Positions 1-11,630 of a DNA stretch of 23,934 bases are shown one piece after another; the first letter of the stretch is position 1, and the number at the start of each line of letters is the position of its first letter. The DNA comes from Chloroflexota bacterium. GTDB lineage: Bacteria > Chloroflexota > Limnocylindria > Limnocylindrales > CSP1-4. The stretch is from the NCBI GenBank assembly GCA_021812735.1, contig JAKAMV010000040.1, positions 1-23,934 on the forward strand. Direction: 5' to 3'. Position numbers and translations under genes: made by a program. Below the pieces are notes generated by a model. It had not been told where the DNA came from. It made no database searches and saw nothing but the letters and a program-made list of their open reading frames with translations.

Positions 1-67
1 GGCGGCGGCGGGACGAAGACGGGCGGCGGAGGCGGCGGCAGATCCGGCGGTGTCCCACCTCCGTCGG

Positions 68-1084
68 TCATGCCGCAGGCCCAAGCGGCACGGCGCCCGC
101 CAGCAGGTCGCCAAGCCGATCGACGGCCACGTTCCCGCCGGACAGGATCACGCACACGCGGTCGCCCGCGCGAAGCGGCACGGCCCCTGTCACCACCGCC
201 GCCAGCGCGGCTGCGCCCGCCGGCTCCACCACCTGCTTGAGGCGCTCGACCGAGAAGCGGAGGCCGGCCAGGATGGCGGCGTCGGAGAGGAGCAGGACGT
301 CCTCGAGGTAGTGGCGGGCGATCGAGGTGGCCAGCCGCCCGGCCGAGGGCGCGTTGAGGCCGTCGGCGACGCTCCTGGGCGTCAGGGGCACGGGCGCGCC
401 CGCGGCGATCGCCTGGTGCAGGGCGTCCGAGCCCTCGGGCTCCACGCCGTACACGCGAATTCGCGGCCGGCTCTCGCGCAGCGCCACCAGCACGCCGCCA
501 ATCAGCCCGCCCCCGCCCACGGCCACCACCACGACGTCGACGTCGGGCAGGTCCTCGAGGATCTCCAGGCCGCACGAGCCGTTGCCCAGCAGGACCTCCG
601 GGTCGTCGTACGGGTGCACGAGCGCGAGACCGCGCTCCTCGCGAAGGCGGTGCAGATGCTCGAGCGACTCGCCCACGTGCTTGCCGTGGAGGACGACCTC
701 GGCGCCGTAGCCCAGGCAGGCGGCCACCTTGGACGCCACCGCGCCCTCGGGCATCACCACGGTCATCGGCACCCCGGCCTCGCGCGCGGCCCACGCGTAC
801 GCCTGGCCGGCATTGCCCGCCGAGATGGTGATCGCACCCCGCTGCCGCTCCTCGTCGGTCAGCGACGAGATCCGGGCGAGCGCAGCCCGCGGCTTGAAGG
901 ATCCGGTCTTCTGGAGGTGCTCCGCCTTGAGGTAGAGCTGGCCGTCGGCGAGGCGGACGCCGCGTGCGGCACCGGCGACCCTCGCGGCGGTCATCGAGGA
1001 CAGGACCTGGGTGCGGTGGATCCGCCCGTCGAGCAGGCTTCGGGTGGCCCGGATGGCGGCGAGGTTGACAGGCCGTTCGCTCAC
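68..1084 (-). CDS. Threonine/serine dehydratase-like PLP enzyme, no ACT domain
   Basis: This is a fold-type II PLP enzyme (338 aa) of the threonine dehydratase/serine racemase family, which deaminates threonine or serine to a 2-oxo acid in the cytoplasm. Visible features are the SFKPR motif with the PLP lysine near residue 64, the SAGNAGQ cofactor loop near 88-94, and the glycine-rich GGGGLIGG phosphate-binding loop. The protein stops after the catalytic domain, so the C-terminal ACT domain of the biosynthetic, isoleucine-inhibited enzyme is missing. That favours a catabolic (TdcB-like) or racemase role. I chose the GTG at 1084 because longer reading would run into the divergent arsR gene and because a -10-like hexamer ends 6 nt before it. 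It is transcribed away from arsR. The family call is secure; the exact substrate is not. Confidence 0.85.
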   Translation of the reverse strand: MSERPVNLAAIRATRSLLDGRIHRTQVLSSMTAARVAGAARGVRLADGQLYLKAEHLQKTGSFKPRAALARISSLTDEERQRGAITISAGNAGQAYAWAAREAGVPMTVVMPEGAVASKVAACLGYGAEVVLHGKHVGESLEHLHRLREERGLALVHPYDDPEVLLGNGSCGLEILEDLPDVDVVVVAVGGGGLIGGVLVALRESRPRIRVYGVEPEGSDALHQAIAAGAPVPLTPRSVADGLNAPSAGRLATSIARHYLEDVLLLSDAAILAGLRFSVERLKQVVEPAGAAALAAVVTGAVPLRAGDRVCVILSGGNVAVDRLGDLLAGAVPLGPAA

Positions 1085-1090
1085 AGTCCG

Positions 1091-1096
1091 AGTATG
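1091..1096 (-). promoter_or_regulatory. Candidate leaderless -10 box of the dehydratase gene
   Basis: The minus-strand hexamer CATACT is followed by exactly 6 nt and then the GTG start at 1084, so transcription would begin at or next to the start codon. I see no Shine-Dalgarno sequence and no good -35 at 17 nt. Confidence 0.4.
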
Positions 1097-1140
1097 AGGG
1101 TGGAGGCGGCCGGGCGTCGCGCCTTCTCCGAATGACCTAC

Positions 1141-1169
1141 TTGCGTCCTTGCGCAACTGATGAGATACT
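1141..1169 (+). promoter_or_regulatory. arsR promoter, leaderless, with internal TTGCGCAA palindrome
   Basis: A -35 element TTGCGT (1141-1146) is separated by 17 nt from a -10 element GATACT (1164-1169). Six nt later comes the ATG at 1176, so the arsR mRNA probably lacks a leader. The spacer contains the perfect palindrome TTGCGCAA (1149-1156), and TTGCG also occurs in the -35, giving a tandem repeat. A dimeric regulator bound there would block RNA polymerase, which makes it a plausible autoregulatory operator for ArsR; that part is inference. Confidence 0.6.
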
Positions 1170-1175
1170 GTGGCC

Positions 1176-1469
1176 ATGCTCGACAGCCTGACCACCGAGG
1201 ACGAGCGCGCCCGCTCCGCGGCCGTCGCCCGTGCTCTCGGTGACCCCAAGCGTCTGTGCGTCCTCGAATCCCTCGCCTCGGGCGAGGTCTCCGTGGGCGA
1301 CCTGGCGATCCGGGTCGCGTGCCAGGTTCCGAACATGAGCCAGCACCTCGCGGTGCTGCGCTCCGCAGGGCTCGTCACGGCACGCCGCGACGGGAACACC
1401 GTGTACTACCGCCTCTCCGATCCTCGGGTCCTCGAGGCGTGTCATCTCCTCATGTCCATCGCCCGCTGA
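1176..1469 (+). CDS. ArsR/SmtB-family winged-helix repressor
   Basis: This small regulator (97 aa) has the ArsR fold: ALGDPKRLCVLESL at residues 20-33, the recognition-helix segment NMSQHLAVLRSAGLV at 53-67, and the wing RRDGNTVYYRL at 70-80. The classic ELCVCDL metal motif is replaced by EVSVGDL (37-43), so the arsenic-type alpha-3 site is absent. Cysteines remain at 28, 49 and 89, with His57 and His90 nearby, leaving room for another metal or a thiol/redox switch. I prefer the ATG at 1176 over the in-frame GTG at 1170 because a -10 hexamer ends 6 nt before it. Thioredoxin follows 42 nt downstream on the same strand, suggesting one operon and possibly redox sensing. Confidence 0.88.
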   Translation: MLDSLTTEDERARSAAVARALGDPKRLCVLESLASGEVSVGDLAIRVACQVPNMSQHLAVLRSAGLVTARRDGNTVYYRLSDPRVLEACHLLMSIAR

Positions 1470-1511
1470 CGGGCCCGGGTCCCGCCCGCGCGGGAAGAAA
1501 GGAGCCGCCGT

Positions 1512-1853
1512 ATGGCGGAAATCAAGCACGCGACCGACGCCACGTTCGAGCAGCTGGTCATCAACAACGACAAGCCGGTCCTCGTGGACTTCTGGGCAGC
1601 GTGGTGCGGGCCGTGCAAGATGGTCGCCCCCGAGATCGAGAAGCTCGCGACCAAGTACGACGGCGTCGTCGATGTCGTCAAGGTGGACGTGGACGCCAAC
1701 CCGGGGATCTCGCAGGCGTTCGGCATCATGAGCATCCCGCTCATCGCGCTGTTCACGCCCGGCCAGCAGGCCAAGGGCGCCCCCGGCTACCGCTCCGCCG
1801 AGCAGCTGGAGCAGCTGTTCGGGCTCACGACCCTGGCCACCCCGGCGAACTGA
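1512..1853 (+). CDS. trxA: Thioredoxin
   Basis: A single-domain thioredoxin (113 aa), the cytosolic dithiol reductant recycled by thioredoxin reductase. The active site WCGPC has Cys32 and Cys35. The buried Asp lies in VLVDFWA (26), and the cis-proline is in the segment MSIPLIALF, where the usual Thr after Pro is Leu. The length is typical. A strong Shine-Dalgarno AAAGGAG (1498-1504) sits 7 nt before the ATG. It follows the ArsR-family gene by 42 nt and is followed by a strong hairpin terminator, so the two form a short operon. No thioredoxin reductase gene is visible in the window. Confidence 0.95.
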   Translation: MAEIKHATDATFEQLVINNDKPVLVDFWAAWCGPCKMVAPEIEKLATKYDGVVDVVKVDVDANPGISQAFGIMSIPLIALFTPGQQAKGAPGYRSAEQLEQLFGLTTLATPAN

Positions 1854-1870
1854 CGCCCCCCGCGCACCGC

Positions 1871-1898
1871 ACGGCCCCGGTCGGCTGACCGGGGCCGT
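1871..1898 (+). terminator. Intrinsic-type terminator after thioredoxin
   Basis: A perfect 12-bp stem (1871-1882 with 1887-1898) closes a 4-nt GGCT loop and is followed on the plus strand by TTTCGATTCG. The short T run makes it a moderately convincing intrinsic terminator. It lies between two convergent genes and could also stop the minus-strand unit, though no T run follows on that strand. Confidence 0.7.
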
Positions 1899-1925
1899 TT
1901 CGATTCGAGCCGCGGGCGTCCCTGC

Positions 1926-2345
1926 CTATCCGGCGGCGCGGCGATGGCCCAGCCGCAGCCACGCCTCGGCCCGGTCGAGGGCGAACCGGTCGGCCTGGCG
2001 CGGACCGAAGGCGATCCACCCAGCGCCCCGCGGCGACGGCCGGGTGTCCGGGGTGCGCAGTGCTGCCGAGGCCACCGAGGGGTCGAGCGCCACCTCGAGG
2101 AAGTCGGGCCCGAAGACCGCGAACACGCGCTCGCGCACCGCCAGCAGGACAACGTCACCGTCGCGCCGGCGCGTCACCCCGCTGAGATCCTCGACCACGA
2201 GGGCGAGGCGCTCATCGAGGGTCTCGTCGAGCGCCTCGTCCGCGGCCGTCGCGCCCGCCGCCGCCTCGGCCTCGTCGAGCGGCGCGTCGCCGTCGTCGGC
2301 GTCCTCGTCCCCCTCCGCCCCGAAGCCCTCGCCCCGGTGTCTCAC
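1926..2345 (-). CDS. Hypothetical protein, luciferase-family DUF5519/MmcQ-like C-terminus
   Basis: This is a 139-aa protein of uncertain function. The GTG start at 2345 overlaps the stop of the DinB gene as GTGA, a 4-nt overlap that implies translational coupling. The first ~45 residues are rich in Asp, Glu and Ala and probably disordered. The rest (VEDLSGVTRRRDGDVVLLAVRE, then PRGAGWIAFGPRQ and a terminal helix with AWLRLGHR) resembles the small luciferase-family DUF5519 or MmcQ/YjbR folds, where a GWxxF strand precedes a final helix. I cannot choose between these by eye. A longer upstream reading exists in this frame but it runs antiparallel to nothing real and simply shadows DinB. Confidence 0.65.
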   Translation of the reverse strand: MRHRGEGFGAEGDEDADDGDAPLDEAEAAAGATAADEALDETLDERLALVVEDLSGVTRRRDGDVVLLAVRERVFAVFGPDFLEVALDPSVASAALRTPDTRPSPRGAGWIAFGPRQADRFALDRAEAWLRLGHRRAAG

Positions 2346-2818
2346 CGGGCGGCGTCCAGGATGGTGCGGAGCTCCTTCTTGTGGTCCTCGTAGTGCTCGG
2401 TGGTCTCGCCGAAGAAGTACTCCTGGTGCGCCGCGTGCTTGATCCAGCGGGCCTCGGGAACCACGGTGAGATAGCCGCGCAGCTCGCCCGCCGTGGAGCG
2501 GAAGGCGGCCCGCACCTCGTCGATCGGCATCGTCCGGAAGCGGGCCAGGCCGTCCTCGTTCATCTGGTCGCCGCCGGCCGCCCACTGGGCCTCGATGCGC
2601 TCGATCGTGGGGCTGGCCTCGCCCAGCGCGAGCTCGCGGGCGGCGGCCATCGCCGCCTCCTGCCACAGGACGATGTGGCCCATGAGGTCGCGGCCCGACC
2701 AGCCGCCGGCGGCCGCGACGGGGCGGTCGAGCTGCTCGTCGGTGAGGTCGAGCAGGGCCTCGTAGGCGCGGAAGGCGTCGCGCTCGTCTTCGAGGAAGGA
2801 GAGGGCGTCGAGGTACAT
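2342..2818 (-). CDS. DinB-superfamily (ClbS/DfsB-like) four-helix protein
   Basis: A 158-aa protein of the DinB/mycothiol-dependent metalloenzyme superfamily. GWSGRDLMGHIVLWQE near residues 39-54 holds the first metal-ligand His in its usual context, and HYEDHKKEL near the C-terminus supplies the second and third. Relatives include thiol-dependent transferases and ClbS-like self-protection proteins, so a specific reaction cannot be assigned. The ATG at 2818 is preceded by TACGAT ending 6 nt upstream and no Shine-Dalgarno, so the mRNA may be leaderless. It lies 87 bp downstream of the copper ATPase and could also be reached by read-through from it. The downstream gene overlaps it by 4 nt. Confidence 0.82.
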   Translation of the reverse strand: MYLDALSFLEDERDAFRAYEALLDLTDEQLDRPVAAAGGWSGRDLMGHIVLWQEAAMAAARELALGEASPTIERIEAQWAAGGDQMNEDGLARFRTMPIDEVRAAFRSTAGELRGYLTVVPEARWIKHAAHQEYFFGETTEHYEDHKKELRTILDAAR

Positions 2819-2824
2819 GTCGGC

Positions 2825-2830
2825 ATCGTA
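2825..2830 (-). promoter_or_regulatory. Candidate leaderless -10 box of the DinB gene
   Basis: TACGAT on the minus strand fits TANNNT and ends exactly 6 nt before the ATG at 2818. The sequence 17 nt upstream (GTGCCC) is only a weak -35 match. No Shine-Dalgarno is present. Confidence 0.45.
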
Positions 2831-2905
2831 GCGCCCACCGAGGGCACGGGCACGGGCGTCCCATCCGACTCGCCCGCCCGCGGACGTCGCGGCGCTCGGG
2901 CCCGG

Positions 2906-5266
<2,361 letters not shown>

Positions 5267-5280
5267 CGTGAAGCTCCGTG

Positions 5281-5297
5281 ATACTCCTGGGGAGTAT
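5281..5297. promoter_or_regulatory. CsoR-like copper-responsive operator upstream of copA
   Basis: A perfect 7-bp inverted repeat with a 3-nt centre (ATACTCC, TGG, GGAGTAT) sits in the 79-bp gap upstream of copA. It resembles the GC-core, TA-flanked operators known for CsoR copper repressors of copZA-type operons. The match to CsoR is by recollection of the consensus; no csoR gene is in the window. Confidence 0.6.
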
Positions 5298-5345
5298 GTT
5301 GCATGGCGGGTCAAGCTGGGCGCCGCGGCTGTCCAGTCGGCCGGG

Positions 5346-7244
5346 TCAGCCGGATGCGCCGGCCGGCTCGACGGTGATCGAGCCCGAGAACATCCCCATG
5401 CCGCAGGCGTACTCGAGGGTCCCGGCCGGCAGGGCCGGGAGGTCCACGACGTTGTCGCCCGCCTTGAGGGCGAGTGAGAGGCCGAGGCTCGGGACCACGA
5501 CGTAGGCGGAGCAGGAGTACTGGTCCCGCGAGTCGATATGCCACGTCGTCGGGACGCCGGCCCTGATCGCGGCGCCGGCCGGTCCGTACCCGCTGGCGTC
5601 CTGGTACGTGCGCAGCTCCTGCACAGACGCGGCTGGGGATGCGCCGGAGGCCGGCGGCACCGGCGCGGCGGGCGCCTGCGCCGACGCGCCCGGGACGAGG
5701 TCGGCGGGCCTCGGGACGACCGTGATCTGGGCGGCGTACATCCCCATGGCGCAGGTGTAGCGCAGCACGCCCGCATCGAGGGCGGGCAGCTTGAACGTGT
5801 TCGGCCCCTTCTCGAGGCTCGCCCGGATGTCCACGCCCGGCGCGAAGATCGAGGCGGCGCAGGTGCTCGTGCTCGACGACACGACCGTCCACTCAACGGG
5901 GTAGCCGGCGTACACGGCCACGTTCGCCGGCCGGTAGCCGTCGGCGTCCTGGTACGTGGTGATCCGCTCGACGCCGTCCGCGCCGAGGACGGCCGGGTCC
6001 ACGTCCGCGGCGTTGGCGGTGCCGACGAGGTTGAGCGACAGGCCGGACAGGCGGAGGCCCGCTGCGCCGTTGAGGACTGCGAACCCGATGACCGCGACGC
6101 CGACGAGCCGAAGCAGCGTCGGCTTGGCGCGGGTCGGGACCACCAGAGGCAGCCCGGCGAGGCCGAGCAGGCCCGGGGCGGTGCCGACGGCGAAGGTCCC
6201 GAGCAGCGCCGCCGCGTAGACGGGGGACCCGGTGGAGAGCGCGAAGATCTGGATCGCCTGGGTGAAGCCGCAGGGGAGGAAGAACGTGAGCGCGCCGAGC
6301 GTGGCGGCCCGCGTGTCCGAGTAGGCGCCGGCCGCCCCCTCGCCACCGAGCCCGAGGCGCCGCCCGAGGCCCATCGGCAGCGTCGGCGACCAGCCCGCGA
6401 GGCGCGGCGACAGGCCGGTCAGGCGCGCGCCCAGGAGCAGCATCACGACCGCGACGGCGAGCATCAGGACCGCGGTGAGCTGGGGCGGCATCGCGATCGA
6501 CGCGCCGAGCGCGCCGAGCAGGGCGCCGAAGGCCGTGTACCCGGCAATGCGCCCGCCCACCAGCACGAGGGCCGGTCGCATCTGCGCCGCCCTGCCCTCC
6601 CCTGCCGGCCGGCCGGACTGGCGGGCCGCCGACAGGCCGAGGACAAGCCCCCCGACGAGTGCCATGCAGGTGGAGACGCCCGCAGTGAGCCCGAGGACCA
6701 GCGCCACGACGACGCCTCCCCTCGAGATGTCGCCGGCGGCAGCAGGCAGATCGCCGATGCCCGAGAGCTGGGCGGCGATGACGAGCCCGAGCAGGATCAC
6801 CGCCCCGGCCCCGGCGGTGCCCCAGGCGACGGGGTCGCGCTCGATCCAGGGCGTGCGCCCGACCGTGTAGCCGGCCCGGTTGATCGCCTGCTCGATCGAG
6901 GCGGCGAGCACCGGGCCCGAGCACTCGACGGTGACCTGGCCCTTGACTGCGGACGCGCTCACGCGCTCGACGCCAGGCAGCCGGCCGACGAACCTGCCGA
7001 TGCGGACCTCGCACGAGCGGCAGGTCATGCCGACAACCGGGAAGGTCATCGAGATCGTGCCGTCGGGGGTCACGCTCGGCCGCGGAGCGACGGGTGCGGC
7101 CCGGAGGCCCATGCGGATCTCGCGAAGCTCGACGGCCCGCCGATGGAGCCCCTCGGCCGGGTCGGCGTCGGGCGCCTCGGGCCCCGCCGGGGCGGGGGCG
7201 GCGCTCAGGCTGTGGGGGCGGGCCGCGCTTCGGCGACGTGACAT
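5346..7244 (-). CDS. HMA-SafE/DsbD_2 membrane protein with two C-terminal cupredoxin-like domains
   Basis: A 632-aa fusion, most likely for handling or exporting Cu(I). A cytosolic tail leads to an HMA domain (about 63-130) with GMTCRSC (Cys75, Cys78). A SafE/DsbD_2-type membrane block follows (about 140-400), with Cys193 in STCMALVGG and Cys325 in FFLPCG at the positions where this family keeps paired intramembrane cysteines. Two homologous copies of a cupredoxin-like domain end the protein: 427-510 (Cys462; YTCAMGM with Cys498, Met500, Met502) and 543-627 (Cys578; YACGMGM with Cys614, Met616, Met618). A Pro/Ala linker joins them. The ATG at 7244 lies close to the 11-bp direct repeats upstream. 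It sits between a two-component system and copA. The family is often labelled sulfite exporter TauE/SafE, but the metal domains argue for copper. Confidence 0.85.
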   Translation of the reverse strand: MSRRRSAARPHSLSAAPAPAGPEAPDADPAEGLHRRAVELREIRMGLRAAPVAPRPSVTPDGTISMTFPVVGMTCRSCEVRIGRFVGRLPGVERVSASAVKGQVTVECSGPVLAASIEQAINRAGYTVGRTPWIERDPVAWGTAGAGAVILLGLVIAAQLSGIGDLPAAAGDISRGGVVVALVLGLTAGVSTCMALVGGLVLGLSAARQSGRPAGEGRAAQMRPALVLVGGRIAGYTAFGALLGALGASIAMPPQLTAVLMLAVAVVMLLLGARLTGLSPRLAGWSPTLPMGLGRRLGLGGEGAAGAYSDTRAATLGALTFFLPCGFTQAIQIFALSTGSPVYAAALLGTFAVGTAPGLLGLAGLPLVVPTRAKPTLLRLVGVAVIGFAVLNGAAGLRLSGLSLNLVGTANAADVDPAVLGADGVERITTYQDADGYRPANVAVYAGYPVEWTVVSSSTSTCAASIFAPGVDIRASLEKGPNTFKLPALDAGVLRYTCAMGMYAAQITVVPRPADLVPGASAQAPAAPVPPASGASPAASVQELRTYQDASGYGPAGAAIRAGVPTTWHIDSRDQYSCSAYVVVPSLGLSLALKAGDNVVDLPALPAGTLEYACGMGMFSGSITVEPAGASG

Positions 7245-7327
7245 CAGGGCACTCGATCCTCGTTGACAGCCCGGATCGCCGGGCGCTGCCCCAACGGTGC
7301 CCCACGCGTCGGCGGAAGGCCATGCAG

Positions 7328-7360
7328 GTCGGGCCAAGCCTTCGTCAAGGACCGGTCAAG
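7328..7360 (-). promoter_or_regulatory. Three 11-bp direct repeats, likely OmpR-type response-regulator site
   Basis: Read on the minus strand, three consecutive 11-mers begin CTTGAC, CTTGAC and CTTGGC. An 11-bp period of direct repeats is the usual footprint of OmpR/PhoB-family regulators. The array is 84-116 bp upstream of the HMA-SafE-cupredoxin start and just after the kinase gene, so the neighbouring response regulator is the natural candidate to bind it. Binding is inferred. Confidence 0.5.
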
Positions 7361-7410
7361 CCGTCGCGGCCGCGCGACATCGGCGGGCGCGGCCGGCGGG
7401 CGGGGGGCTG

Positions 7411-8511
7411 TCAGGGTCCGGCGTCGGGCGCCGGCAGCTCCACGAGGAAGGTGGCTCCGGTGCCGGGCCCCTGGCTCTCGGCCCACGCCTGGCCGCCCAT
7501 CGCCTCGGCCAGCGCCCGCACGATGGCGAGGCCGATCCCCGCCCCGCCCGCAGCCCGGCTGCGCGCGGCGTCCACGCGGTAGAAGCGCTCGAAGACGGCC
7601 TCGAGCTCGTCGGCAGCCAGCCCGGCGCCGTGGTCGGTCACCGACACCCGGCCGACGGTCGGCGTTGCCGCGGCGGTCACCTCGACCGTCGACCCGTCCG
7701 AGGCGTGTCGGAGCGCGTTGGACAGGTAGTTCGACACGATCTGGGCGACTCGGTCGCGATCTGCCAGCACGGGCACCGGAGTGTCGGGGACGGCGAGCGA
7801 GATCCCCCGGGACGCAGCCTGGGGCTCGAAGCGGAGCGCCACCTCGCGGGCGATCTCGGCCGCGTCCACGACCTCGAGCCGCAGCGGCAGCTGGTGCGCC
7901 TCGGCGCGCCACAGCTCCGCCAGCTCGTTCACCATGCGGGACAGCCGCGCCGTCTCCGCCCGCAGCAGGTGCCACGTCTGGGCGTCCGAGCGGATCACGC
8001 CGTCCTCAAGGCCCTCGAGGTAGCCGTCGAGCGTGGCCAGCGGCGTGCGCAGCTCATGCGCCACATCGCCCACGAGCTGGAGCCGTCGGCGCTCGGTCGC
8101 CTCAAGTGACGCGGCCATCTCGTTGAACGAGGCCGCCAGGTCGGCGAGCTCGCCTGGCTCGTCGGTGCCCACCCGCTCCGCGTAGTGGCCGGCCGCGACC
8201 CGCCGCGCGGCCTCCGCCAGCCGGGCCACCGGCCGGGCGATGCGGGCGGCCACGACGAGGCTGACGACGACTGCGGCGGCGAGCGCGATGACGGTTGCGG
8301 CGAGCAGCGCCCGGCGCATCGCGTCCACGAACGCGGCCTGGGTCGAGGCGGCCATCGCCTCCCCCATCGGATCGCCGTGGAGGTGGCCCATCGCGTCGGC
8401 GAAGTAGCCCGGCCCGACGAGCAGCACCGCGATGCCCACGGTGCCGAGCGCCGCGGCCGCCACGACGATGAACGCGAGCAGGAGACGCGCCCCGAGCGAC
8501 CGCGGCAGCAT
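7411..8511 (-). CDS. Sensor histidine kinase, probable metal-responsive (CusS/BaeS-like)
   Basis: A 366-aa membrane histidine kinase. Two transmembrane helices (about 8-32 and 68-88) flank an outer loop of only ~35 residues that is rich in Met and His: Met41, His43, His45, Met49, Met53 and Met65. A HAMP segment (about 90-140) follows, then the H-box VAHELRTPL with His152, the N-box NYLSNALRHA, and the G-boxes DHGAGL and GAGIGLAI. The ATG at 8511 overlaps the regulator stop as TGATG; a GTG one codon earlier would also work. The short Met/His loop and the adjacent copper genes suggest periplasmic-side copper sensing, by analogy with CusS. Ligand specificity is inference. Confidence 0.9.
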   Translation of the reverse strand: MLPRSLGARLLLAFIVVAAAALGTVGIAVLLVGPGYFADAMGHLHGDPMGEAMAASTQAAFVDAMRRALLAATVIALAAAVVVSLVVAARIARPVARLAEAARRVAAGHYAERVGTDEPGELADLAASFNEMAASLEATERRRLQLVGDVAHELRTPLATLDGYLEGLEDGVIRSDAQTWHLLRAETARLSRMVNELAELWRAEAHQLPLRLEVVDAAEIAREVALRFEPQAASRGISLAVPDTPVPVLADRDRVAQIVSNYLSNALRHASDGSTVEVTAAATPTVGRVSVTDHGAGLAADELEAVFERFYRVDAARSRAAGGAGIGLAIVRALAEAMGGQAWAESQGPGTGATFLVELPAPDAGP

Positions 8512-9272
8512 CACCGGGCCTCGCGCAGCCGGTAGCCCACGCCGCGCACGGTCTCGAGGAAGCGCGGCCTCGCCGCGTCGTCGCCCAGCTTGCGGCGAAC
8601 GTTGGCGATGTGGACGTCCACCAGGTGGTCGTCGGCGAAGTCGTCATCGCCCCACACGGTGGCGAAGATGCGCGAGCGCGCCATGACGATCCCGGGCTCG
8701 CGCGCCAGCGCCGCCAGGAGGTCGAACTCGATGACCGTCAGCTCGACCTCTCGGCCGTCCACGCTCACCGAGCGCCGGCCCTGGTCGATCCTGAGCCCGG
8801 GCGCGAGGGCGCCGGGGCGGGCAGCCGAGCCGACCGACCGCGGTCGCCGGAGGAGCGCCTTGAGGCGGGCCACCAGCTCGCGCGGCGAGAACGGCTTGGT
8901 GAGGTAGTCGTCGGCCCCGACCGTCAGCCCGACGATGCGGTCGATCTCCTCGCTCCTCGCGGTGAGCATCAGCACGTACGCATCCGAGAAGGTGCGGAGC
9001 TGGCGGCAGACTTCGATGCCGTCGAGGCCGGGGAGCATGAGGTCCAGGACCACCGCGTCCGGGTCGAGGGCCCGCGCAGCGGCCAGCGCCGACACGCCAT
9101 CGGCAGCGGCCGCCACGGACCAGCCCTCCCGCTCGAGATACCCGACGATCAGGTCCAGGATCGGCGGCTCGTCGTCCACCACGAGGATCCGGACCGGCCG
9201 GTCGGCTGGGTGCGCGACCGCGGGCTCGGGGGGCAGCGGCTGGTCGGGACTGGGCGGAGCGGGGTCCGGCAT
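8511..9272 (-). CDS. OmpR/PhoB-family response regulator
   Basis: A 253-aa DNA-binding response regulator paired with the overlapping kinase. The receiver domain (about 27-140) has Asp33-Asp34, the phospho-acceptor Asp77 in VVLDLMLPG, and the conserved Lys in YLTKPFSPREL. A Trans_Reg_C winged helix fills the C-terminal ~100 residues (VDVHIANVRRKLG, VRGVGYRL). A Pro-rich 25-residue N-terminal tail precedes the receiver, so the start is less certain. I chose the ATG at 9272, which has an AGGTGA Shine-Dalgarno-like sequence very close to it. Its likely target is the 11-bp repeat array downstream at 7328-7360. Confidence 0.92.
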   Translation of the reverse strand: MPDPAPPSPDQPLPPEPAVAHPADRPVRILVVDDEPPILDLIVGYLEREGWSVAAAADGVSALAAARALDPDAVVLDLMLPGLDGIEVCRQLRTFSDAYVLMLTARSEEIDRIVGLTVGADDYLTKPFSPRELVARLKALLRRPRSVGSAARPGALAPGLRIDQGRRSVSVDGREVELTVIEFDLLAALAREPGIVMARSRIFATVWGDDDFADDHLVDVHIANVRRKLGDDAARPRFLETVRGVGYRLREAR

Positions 9273-9455
9273 GTTCACCTGTCGAGGCCGCGCCCGCTCG
9301 CGTCGTCCGGCGAAGGCCGGCGGGGCGTGGGACGTAGCCGCGCGATGGTAGCGCCAGCGGTGGGGGGCGTGGCAGCGCGTTTGTCGCGGCGGGCAATCCG
9401 CGAGCGGCGCCCGCTCGTACACGAGGCGGGACGGGCGCGGGATCCGGTCCGAGCG

Positions 9456-11234
<1,779 letters not shown>

Positions 11235-11630
11235 GGAGGGCGACTCTACACCCACGACAGAGCCGCGGCCGCGCCGACACTGACGGCAGGGCGGCCATGG
11301 AGCCGGGACGCACCGCGGCGGCAAATGGTCACGCGGTGCAGGGACCAGATCGTCCGGGCGGTGCGCAGACGCGCCTGACCTATCGGTTGCGGCCGCCGTA
11401 CCGCCTACCCATTCCAACGCGTCGCGGCCGACCGTAGTGTTCGGGCTGCGTTCGAGACGCGCCGACCCCACGCCACACCGGGGCAACCCTGGGGCGTCGG
11501 TCACGGGCCGGAGGGCAGGACAACTCGACCGCCGGGGACGCCTGGCGGCACGGGGGTACCACAGCCCGGCCACGAGCCGAGTAACCATGGACCAGCCGGC
11601 CAGCAGGCCCGGGCGTGGGGCGGCAGGACT

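Noticed and set aside
5538..7241. 567-aa plus-strand frame opposite the SafE-type gene
   Set aside because: The minus-strand protein has clear HMA and cupredoxin motifs; the plus-strand translation has none.
9307..9320. CCGGC-GAAG-GCCGG hairpin upstream of the response regulator
   Set aside because: A 5-bp GC stem is common by chance at this composition and no T run follows.
11436..11475. GTTCGAGAC-like T-loop sequence suggesting a tRNA
   Set aside because: Only three to four flanking base pairs form and there is no acceptor, D or anticodon arm.
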